Below, one piece after another: positions 42,239-49,104 of a stretch of DNA of 64,000 bases (position 1 is its first letter; every line of letters begins with the position of its first letter). The notes below the pieces were generated by a model. That model did no database searches. It saw nothing but the letters and a program-made list of their open reading frames with translations, and was not told the origin of the DNA. The translations under genes were made by a program, and so were the position numbers. Location: the NCBI GenBank assembly GCA_900548875.1, contig URMA01000006.1:1-64000 (forward strand). The letters are read 5' to 3'. Origin of the DNA: an uncultured Porphyromonadaceae bacterium (GTDB taxonomy: Bacteria > Bacteroidota > Bacteroidia > Bacteroidales > Muribaculaceae).

Positions 42239-45200
42239 ACCGTTTCCTTTTTTCTATTACACAAATAATATATAACCGGAACCACCACAAGGTTCAGCAA
42301 TGTAGAAGAGAACAAGCCTCCCAAAATAACGATTGCCATCGGACTTTGTATTTCATTTCCCGGTTCCGTACCACGCACAGCAATCGGAATCAGCGCCAAT
42401 GCCGATGTAAGTGCGGTCATTATAATCGGCAACAAACGATCCTCAGAACCTTGTATAATACGCGGCATTAAGGCCATTCCCTGATCTTTCAACAAATTAT
42501 AATGAGACATCAGCAGCATACCGTTTCTTGTCGTAATTCCCAGCAATGAGATAAACCCGATAATGGCAGGAATATTCAATTCACCCGATGTCAGCCACAA
42601 TATCAGCACACCGCCAATCATGGCCAACGGCAAGTTCACCAAAATAATCAGCGACTGTTGCAGATTCTTGAATTCCTGATACAGCAACATGAAGATAACC
42701 ACCAATGCAACAATAGAGGCAATGGCCAGCGTTCTCGAAGCCTCAGCTTCACTTTCAAATTGTCCTCCATAATTGATGTAATATCCCTCGGGAAGAACAA
42801 TGCTGCTCTCTATCGTATGCTGAATGTCGGAAACAGCACCGCGCAAATCCCTTCCGTCAACATTCGCAGAAACGACTATCCGGCGACGGGCATTTTCTCT
42901 GTTGATTGAATTAGGTCCGTCGGTCGATTCGACATTTGCCACATCGGCAAGCGTCACTTTTCCGACAGAGGTGTCAATCATCAGATTTCGTAACTGTTCG
43001 ATGGTTGAACGACTGTTCTCATCCATTCTGACACGCAAATTATATGGGAAGCCGTCTTCATACACCTGGGAAACGACTGTTCCTGAAACAGCGATATTCA
43101 CCAGTTTTGTGAAATCATCCATTGTAACACCATATTTTGCCATAACATCCCTCCGCGGCGTAATGACAATTTCAGGGCGTTCAATCTGCTGCTCGATATT
43201 CACATCAACAATTCCTTCCACACCACTGATTTTTTCTTTAATCTGCTTGCCTATCGTATACAATTGCGTAAGATTATCACCAAACAACTTGATGGCAATC
43301 TGGGCTTCAGTTCCCGAAAGCATGGCATCAATACGGTGGGATATCGGTTGACCGATTTCCACACTCAAGCCAGGAATCTCCGACAAGCGAGTACGAATTT
43401 CATTCATTATTTCAGCCCTCGGACGGTCGATTATTTCATACGGAGCCTCTATCTCGGAAGCATTGCTGCCACGAGAATGCTCATCCAACTCCGCACGTCC
43501 GGTTTTTCGGGCAATGGTCTTGATTTCCGGAATGTCCATCAAAATCTTGTCAACCTTTTCGCCAATTTTGTTGGATTCCTCCAATGAAATGCCCGGGACG
43601 GTTGCAATATTAATAGTAAACGAACCTTCGTTGAACGACGGCAAGAAACTGCGGCCCAACGTAAAGAACAGACCGCCCGCTACCACAAACAAAACACAAG
43701 TCGTACCCAATACTATCTTTTTATGCTTGAAACCCCAAGCCAATACCTTCGTATAGCCGGCACGCATTTTGGCAGAAGTCCAGGCTTCTTTCGACGACTT
43801 GTCCAAATGTTTGTCTTTCGACAGGAGCATGCTGCAAAGCACCGGTGTCAAGGTCAAAGCAACAATCGTCGATGCAATCAACGACACGATAAAGGCAATA
43901 CCCAGAGGTATCAACAAACGGCCTTCGATACCGGAAAGAAAAAACAGCGGCAGGAAACTGGCAATAATGATAAGCGATGAATTGAAAATCGGCATTCGCA
44001 CCTCAGCTGAAGCGTGATAAATCACGTCCAATGTCTTTGCCCGCTGCTCCGGAGGCAACGCCCGGTTTGCCTTCAACCGCTTGTACACATTTTCAACATC
44101 CACAATAGCATCGTCGACCAGCGAACCGATGGCAATTGCGATACCTCCCAACGACATCGTATTGATGGTATAACCGCAGAAATACAACACCACCATTGTA
44201 AACAACACTGACAAAGGCATGGCAACCAACGAAATGACCGTTGCACGCAAATCCATCAGGAAGAACAACAGGATAATGACAACAAACAAAGCGCCTTCGA
44301 GCAACGCATCCTGAATATTGTTGATGGAACTTTCAATGAAATCACTCTGACGGAAAATATCCGTTGAAATTTTCACATCCTTCGGCATGTTCTTCTGCAT
44401 GTCGGCAAGACTTGCCTCAATGTTATGAATCAAGTCAATCGTACCTGTATTATACTGTTTTGAAATTGTCAGCAATACCGCCGGTTTTCCATTTACAGAA
44501 GCCATACCCAACAAGGGAGATTCCCCACCGATTTTCACTTCTGCAATATCTGACATGCGGACAGTTTTACCGCCCTCGCTCTTTACAACGATATCACCCA
44601 ATTCGTCCACATTAACGGTATTGACGACACCTTTAATGATATATTCATTTCCATACTCATACAGGATACCGCCATTTGTATTCGTGTTGGCTCCTTCACT
44701 GGCTGCCAGCACTTCGTTCAATGTCACGTTATGGTATTTCATCTTGCCGGGGTTGAGCAGGAACTGATATTCTTTAATGTCACCGCCCATCACTGTCACT
44801 TGTGCCACACCGCCGATTGACAACAACTGCGGCTTCATCATTCGGTCGGCAATCGTACGCAAATCACGTGTGCTCGTTTCCGTTGAGGTCAGACCAATGA
44901 TGAGAATCTCACCCATAATGGACGTTTGCGGCCCCAATACAGGAGTATTGACATTCGGCGGAAGCGTTTCGGCAATGGTCATCAATTTCTCCGAAACAAT
45001 CTGACGGTCAATATAAATATCCGTACCCCAATCAAATTCGACCGTAACCACCGAAAATCCGGTATCCGAAGTTGAACGCACACGGCGTACGCCTGTCGCA
45101 CCGTTTACGGCCGTCTCTATCGGATAGGTCACCAACTTTTCAACTTCATCCGGAGCCAAACCCGGAGCCTCTGTCATGATTGACACTGTCGGAGCGTTCA

Positions 45201-45324
45201 AATCAGGAAATACGTCAACCTCTGATTTTTGAAGCACATAAAATCCGCCAAGCAACAAGATGACAGCCATCAACAACACGAAGAAACGGTTGTTGAGCGA
45301 AAAATGAATTATTTTGTTCAGCAT
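42235..45324 (-). CDS. Heavy-metal RND efflux pump (CusA/CzcA type)
   Basis: Proton-driven inner-membrane pump subunit, 1029 residues, full length for the family. Twelve spans are expected; visible landmarks are the N-terminal FVLLMAVILLLGGFYV, the LPPNVNTPVLGPQTSIMGEI region of the porter domain, and the TM4 segment GGIAIAIGSLVDDAIVDVEN with the conserved acidic residues of heavy-metal RND proteins. A large periplasmic loop carries GRAELDEHSRGSNASE. The set resembles CusA/CzcA. Which metal (Cu, Ag, Zn, Co or Cd) cannot be decided. The adaptor gene is 15 bases upstream. Confidence 0.93.
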   Translation of the reverse strand: MLNKIIHFSLNNRFFVLLMAVILLLGGFYVLQKSEVDVFPDLNAPTVSIMTEAPGLAPDEVEKLVTYPIETAVNGATGVRRVRSTSDTGFSVVTVEFDWGTDIYIDRQIVSEKLMTIAETLPPNVNTPVLGPQTSIMGEILIIGLTSTETSTRDLRTIADRMMKPQLLSIGGVAQVTVMGGDIKEYQFLLNPGKMKYHNVTLNEVLAASEGANTNTNGGILYEYGNEYIIKGVVNTVNVDELGDIVVKSEGGKTVRMSDIAEVKIGGESPLLGMASVNGKPAVLLTISKQYNTGTIDLIHNIEASLADMQKNMPKDVKISTDIFRQSDFIESSINNIQDALLEGALFVVIILLFFLMDLRATVISLVAMPLSVLFTMVVLYFCGYTINTMSLGGIAIAIGSLVDDAIVDVENVYKRLKANRALPPEQRAKTLDVIYHASAEVRMPIFNSSLIIIASFLPLFFLSGIEGRLLIPLGIAFIVSLIASTIVALTLTPVLCSMLLSKDKHLDKSSKEAWTSAKMRAGYTKVLAWGFKHKKIVLGTTCVLFVVAGGLFFTLGRSFLPSFNEGSFTINIATVPGISLEESNKIGEKVDKILMDIPEIKTIARKTGRAELDEHSRGSNASEIEAPYEIIDRPRAEIMNEIRTRLSEIPGLSVEIGQPISHRIDAMLSGTEAQIAIKLFGDNLTQLYTIGKQIKEKISGVEGIVDVNIEQQIERPEIVITPRRDVMAKYGVTMDDFTKLVNIAVSGTVVSQVYEDGFPYNLRVRMDENSRSTIEQLRNLMIDTSVGKVTLADVANVESTDGPNSINRENARRRIVVSANVDGRDLRGAVSDIQHTIESSIVLPEGYYINYGGQFESEAEASRTLAIASIVALVVIFMLLYQEFKNLQQSLIILVNLPLAMIGGVLILWLTSGELNIPAIIGFISLLGITTRNGMLLMSHYNLLKDQGMALMPRIIQGSEDRLLPIIMTALTSALALIPIAVRGTEPGNEIQSPMAIVILGGLFSSTLLNLVVVPVIYYLCNRKKETV

Positions 45325-45339
45325 AACAGCAATCGTTTT

Positions 45340-46461
45340 TTAATGATGATGATGTCCTTCGGGAATAGCGCCGGTATTTGCTGCAAGTTTAACGAGTACA
45401 GCACCTTCAACTACCACGCATTCGCCCGGTTTCAAGCCCGACTTAATCTCTACAGCCGCACCGTTTTGCTGCCCGAGTTCAACCCGACGTTTCTCAAAAT
45501 GTTCTTTCTGAACCATTACATAAACAAAATAATAGCCCTGCTCTTCCGTCACAGCTCCAAGCGGTACCGACACTACGTTTGAACGTTCCGTTCCCAACAA
45601 ATAAACCTGGGCATAGCTGCCTGGGACGATGCGTCCGTCATTTTTAAAATCAAACATTACCGGAACATATCCGTCGGTAGTGGATGCTGCATTGGAGGCT
45701 GTCAGCTTCCGACCGTCAAGAGCGGAAAGTTCAAATGTGTTCGAACAATATGACAAAGAGAAATTAGCCCCGGCGATTGTCGGCAACAAAGAAAAATAAC
45801 GCTGCGGCAAATAGGCCTTCAATGTCAGTCGTTCTGTTTCTGAAACAGATGCAACGGCTGTCCCGGCCTGAACATAAGTCCCGTTTTCAACCAGCAAACT
45901 GTTGACAACGCCACTCATCGGACAATCCAGCACACTGCCCTTTGACTCGCCCATGTACGCATCTTTAGCCAACTCAAAAGCCTGTTTGGCATCGCGATAT
46001 TCGCGAGCCCCCACTATGCGGGCTTCATACAGCGGCGTAAGGCGTTCCAATTCTGCTTTTGCGTTGTTATAGGCTATAGCTGCCTGATTGGCGGGATCGC
46101 CACCTTGTATACCTTTAGAAGAAACATGTCCTAATGATTGGCCTTTACTGACAGAAACTCCCAATTGGAGATTCTGGGAAAACTCAACAATACCGGAAGT
46201 TTTGGCAACGACCATCATTTGTCCGCCCTGTGCCGGCATAATCTCTCCCGCAACCGGGATTACTTCTGAAAATGTTCCGGTTCGGACCGTATCTACCTTA
46301 ATACCCAATTCTTTGATCTGGTGGTCATGCATCACCACCTCTCCGGCATGGGTTTCATGAGTTTCCTCGCCTTTCTCTTCACCTTCATGCGAATGCTCGC
46401 CACCGCCACAAGACAACAAAACAACAGCAAGCAATACTGACAAATAATTTAGTTTTCTCAT
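45340..46461 (-). CDS. RND efflux periplasmic adaptor (CusB-like), His-rich
   Basis: Membrane-fusion lipoprotein of the metal pump. 373 residues with lipobox LLSC (about 15-18), a histidine/glutamate-rich segment after it (HSHEGEEKGEETHETHAGE), then the barrel-sandwich and helical hairpin (GQSLGHVSSKGIQGGDPANQ; AYNNAKAELERLTPLYEARI). The C-terminus ends GHHHH. Two separate histidine clusters suggest binding of Zn, Cu, Ni or Co, in line with a metal substrate. First gene of the three-gene pump operon. Confidence 0.9.
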   Translation of the reverse strand: MRKLNYLSVLLAVVLLSCGGGEHSHEGEEKGEETHETHAGEVVMHDHQIKELGIKVDTVRTGTFSEVIPVAGEIMPAQGGQMMVVAKTSGIVEFSQNLQLGVSVSKGQSLGHVSSKGIQGGDPANQAAIAYNNAKAELERLTPLYEARIVGAREYRDAKQAFELAKDAYMGESKGSVLDCPMSGVVNSLLVENGTYVQAGTAVASVSETERLTLKAYLPQRYFSLLPTIAGANFSLSYCSNTFELSALDGRKLTASNAASTTDGYVPVMFDFKNDGRIVPGSYAQVYLLGTERSNVVSVPLGAVTEEQGYYFVYVMVQKEHFEKRRVELGQQNGAAVEIKSGLKPGECVVVEGAVLVKLAANTGAIPEGHHHH

Positions 46462-46730
46462 TATTTTACATTTTACTTTTTGTTCCTGAAAACGGGAACA
46501 GTTTTTTAATTAATTTCATAAAATCCGCAAATCTGCACTTCCTCCACAGAGAAATGAATCTGATGCGAAAATAGAAAATACCACCTGCAACCCTACTGCA
46601 TTTTTCATGCAGATAATACAGGTAAAACTGAAAATATTTACTGAAAGATGTCATCCATAAGCCAAACTCGGCCTATGCATAAAGTACACAGAATCCGTTA
46701 CAAATCAAATATTTACAACGAAAACCTTCA
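46462..46730. other. Gap before the efflux operon with a terminator-like hairpin
   Basis: No gene is supported in these 269 bases. A 62-codon frame on the minus strand (46466-46654) looks like chance. At 46481-46507 the plus strand reads as a terminator: TGTTCC and GGAACA arms, 8-base loop, then GTTTTTT; no plus-strand gene is visible to use it, and on the minus strand it would be a leader hairpin just before the efflux operon. No clean two-box promoter was found for the operon. Confidence 0.5.
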
Positions 46731-47168
46731 TTAACAATGAGAAAAACAGGGAGGACCCCTTAACTGGACTGCCTGCAAATAACCCTTATCTACAGTTCCA
46801 ATCAGCGGGCATACAAACACATCAACTGCCACCTGACTGGAAGCTGCCAACAGTTTAAAATCAGTCAGACAGTTCCATAAGTCATAAACAAAGAACTTGG
46901 TATCCAGATGTTGCGACGGTTGCTCCCGATATTCACTACCAAGCAACGACTTGCATTCATCCGAGTCTTCATTATGCTGATGTCCGGCATGTTCCCGAGA
47001 AAATTCAAGAACACTTTTTTCCGGCAAAAAATGATAGACACATAAAGTAGAGAAATGTGTGGCTCCTTTACTGCAATCATAATGATGGTGATGATATTGT
47101 ATGATGCTCGACACGAACACCAGACACATCATAAAGACAAACACTATGTTGGAGCCTATTTTCTGCAT
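46731..47168 (-). CDS. Small His-rich exported or membrane protein (DUF6769-like)
   Basis: A 145-residue protein with one N-terminal hydrophobic segment (about residues 8-23), likely a signal anchor. Right after it come HHHHYDCSKG and, farther on, HAGHQHNEDSDEC, both suited to metal binding. It matches what I recall of a Bacteroidota family found beside CusBA-type pumps. It lies 270 bases upstream of the adaptor gene. Its place and histidine/cysteine content suggest metal sensing or chaperoning in the periplasm. The family call is from memory. Confidence 0.65.
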   Translation of the reverse strand: MQKIGSNIVFVFMMCLVFVSSIIQYHHHHYDCSKGATHFSTLCVYHFLPEKSVLEFSREHAGHQHNEDSDECKSLLGSEYREQPSQHLDTKFFVYDLWNCLTDFKLLAASSQVAVDVFVCPLIGTVDKGYLQAVQLRGPPCFSHC

Positions 47169-47184
47169 ATTTTTTCGATTAACG

Positions 47185-47192
47185 CAAATTTA
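47185..47192 (-). promoter_or_regulatory. Putative -7 box of the His-rich protein gene
   Basis: Minus-strand TAAATTTG, 17 bases before the start codon, matching TAnnTTTG; -33 not recognised. Any metal-responsive operator is not visible by eye. Confidence 0.4.
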
Positions 47193-47261
47193 TAACAGAC
47201 AGGAGAAACATACTCTCCGACTATCTTCCATTAACATTAATTTAACGCAAACAAACCGACA

Positions 47262-47300
47262 TGAAAAGAAAAAGGTTTCACTCCCACAGAGCAAAACCCT
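47262..47300 (-). terminator. Terminator after the S4-domain gene
   Basis: Twelve-base stem with several G-U pairs (about 47289-47300 with 47272-47284), then TTTTTCTTTTC on the minus strand. Confidence 0.7.
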
Positions 47301-47306
47301 TCTTGT

Positions 47307-47750
47307 CTATTCGTCGTCATCGTCATCCGAAAAGTCATCATCGAAATAAAATTCCGCATCACTGTATGAATACATGTCGTCGGTAAATTTCGATAATTCG
47401 CGACCGTCTTTTTTTGTCGGACGCCCCAAACCTTTCTGTCGATTTACGAAACCGCTTATCCGAGCCATTTCCAGCAATTCATACTGTGCTGGAGAGGTTA
47501 TGTTTTCCAAATAATCAGGAACCAGCTTAGCCCCCATTCGGTTTTCGGCCAAAGCCTTCACACGAAAAGTATAGGTAATAGGAGGCTTCTTGACATCAAT
47601 CACCTCTCCCACCTTCAGCGGACGAGAAGGCTTTACATTCACCCCACCGATTGTCACTCGTCCTTTTTTACAAGCCTCCGTAGCAATGGTACGGGTTTTA
47701 AATATACGCGTGGCCCAAAGCCACTTGTCAATACGAACCTCGTTACTCAT
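47307..47750 (-). CDS. S4-domain RNA-binding protein (Hsp15/HslR-like)
   Basis: A 147-residue protein: an N-terminal S4 RNA-binding domain (VRIDKWLWATRIFKTRT; GRVTIGGVNVKPSRPL) and a C-terminal acidic tail (DDDFSDDDDDE). Hsp15/HslR and the related RqcP bind 50S subunits carrying a stalled peptidyl-tRNA and help free them. That fits its neighbour, peptidyl-tRNA hydrolase, which lies 2 bases upstream in the same direction. The precise subgroup (HslR or RqcP) is not decided. Confidence 0.9.
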   Translation of the reverse strand: MSNEVRIDKWLWATRIFKTRTIATEACKKGRVTIGGVNVKPSRPLKVGEVIDVKKPPITYTFRVKALAENRMGAKLVPDYLENITSPAQYELLEMARISGFVNRQKGLGRPTKKDGRELSKFTDDMYSYSDAEFYFDDDFSDDDDDE

Positions 47751-47752
47751 AT

Positions 47753-48316
47753 CTATTTATTGTTGAACTGATTCATCGTCACGGCCAAACCTGCCAGACA
47801 AAAACTCTTGACAGCCTCAACAGCCACATTCAGACGCTCCGGCATGGCTTGCACCTGTTCATCCGTAAAATGGCCCAACACGTAATCAACCTGGCATCCT
47901 TTCGGAAAATCATTGCCAATACCGAAACGCAGTCGTGCATACGCCTGAGTTTTCAGCAACTCGGCTATATTTTTCAAACCGTTATGACCCGCATCGCTGC
48001 CTTTGCCCTTCAAACGAATGGCCCCAAAAGGAAGAGCCAAATCGTCAACAAGAATCAGCAGATTTTCTATACTAATATTTTCCTTATCAAGCCAGTAGCG
48101 AACAGCGTTGCCACTGAGATTCATATAAGTGGAAGGTTTCAGCAATACAAGCTGCTTGTTCTTCAGCCTCATTTCCGCAACATCGCCATAACGCTGGGTC
48201 GTAAAAGCAATATTGGATGCTTTGGCAAAAGCATCCAATATCATAAATCCTATATTGTGGCGGGTATTTTGGTACTCGGGACCAATGTTCCCCAATCCTA
48301 CAATCAAGTACTTCAT
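47753..48316 (-). CDS. pth: Peptidyl-tRNA hydrolase
   Basis: Recycles tRNA from prematurely released peptidyl-tRNA. The 187-residue protein has the N-terminal LIVGLGNIGPEYQNTRHNIG (catalytic His in the TRHN motif), LLKPSTYMNLSG, the LILVDDLALPFG loop with the catalytic aspartate, and KGSDAGHNGLKNI. Full length. Lies 3 bases after rplY; the order rplY-pth is widespread. Confidence 0.97.
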   Translation of the reverse strand: MKYLIVGLGNIGPEYQNTRHNIGFMILDAFAKASNIAFTTQRYGDVAEMRLKNKQLVLLKPSTYMNLSGNAVRYWLDKENISIENLLILVDDLALPFGAIRLKGKGSDAGHNGLKNIAELLKTQAYARLRFGIGNDFPKGCQVDYVLGHFTDEQVQAMPERLNVAVEAVKSFCLAGLAVTMNQFNNK

Positions 48317-48319
48317 CCG

Positions 48320-48985
48320 TTACTTCTTTCCTTGTTGAGCAGCAGCAGTCTGTTGTGCACCACGTGCAGCACGAGTCAATTGAACCGCACAAACCACAGC
48401 ATTCTTTGCGTTCATCAATTCCAAACCTTCGAAGTGGAGATCGCCGATTTGCAATGTCTTGCCAAGACCCAAGTTGTCAACATTGATAACAACTCTTTCA
48501 GGAATTACAGAGTAAATAGCTTTAACTTTGATCTTCTTCATTGACAAAGTAAGCTTACCACCGGCCTTAACACCTTCTGCGTGACCTTCAAGCTTAACAG
48601 GAACTTCGATAACAACAGGTTTCTTGTCGTTTACTTCCAACAGGTCCATGTGAAGAATTTCTTCTTTTACCGGGTGGAATTGGATATCTTTCAACACTGC
48701 CATCTTCTTTACGCCGTTTACGTCAAGGTCAATAGCGAAAATGTCAGGAGTGTAGATCAATTTGCGAACGTCGTCAGCTTTAACTGTCAAGTTGGTAACT
48801 TTTACGCCCTTGTTATTTGCAAGTTCGATTACTTGTTCACCTTCGTTGAGTGCGCCATTGTAAGGAAGTTCAACAACCTCACCACCGTTCAATACAACAG
48901 GGATCAAACCTGCGTTGCGCAATTCTTTAGTTGCTTTCTTACCAAGAGCAGTTCTTGGCTGAGCTGATAAATTGTAAGTTTTCAT
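48320..48985 (-). CDS. rplY: 50S ribosomal protein L25 (CTC type)
   Basis: Binds 5S rRNA. A 221-residue CTC-type L25: N-terminal L25 domain (LSAQPRTALGKKATKELRN; IPVVLNGGE) and the C-terminal TL5/CTC beta domain (PVEIEVPVKL-type strands, with NVDNLGLGKTLQIGDLHFEG). It ends in an alanine/glutamine-rich tail (ARGAQQTAAAQQGKK). A two-box promoter lies about 80 bases upstream. Confidence 0.95.
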   Translation of the reverse strand: MKTYNLSAQPRTALGKKATKELRNAGLIPVVLNGGEVVELPYNGALNEGEQVIELANNKGVKVTNLTVKADDVRKLIYTPDIFAIDLDVNGVKKMAVLKDIQFHPVKEEILHMDLLEVNDKKPVVIEVPVKLEGHAEGVKAGGKLTLSMKKIKVKAIYSVIPERVVINVDNLGLGKTLQIGDLHFEGLELMNAKNAVVCAVQLTRAARGAQQTAAAQQGKK

Positions 48986-49065
48986 TCTTTTGATTTTTTG
49001 TGTTACTAAAAATTAAGTGTTTTGCTCCCTAATTTCCCATCACACGGAATTTTTAAAAAGCGTTG

Positions 49066-49096
49066 CAAAATTACACTAAATAATTGAATCAGCAAA
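49066..49096 (-). promoter_or_regulatory. rplY-pth-S4 operon promoter
   Basis: Minus-strand TTTG (49096-49093), 19-base spacer, TAATTTTG (49073-49066). Predicted start near 49060, with a leader of about 75 bases before rplY. Confidence 0.7.
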
Positions 49097-49104
49097 ATTT
49101 ATCG

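Noticed and set aside
46466..46654. 62-codon frame before the efflux operon
   Set aside because: No recognisable domain, no promoter, and it spans the hairpin region just upstream of the adaptor gene.
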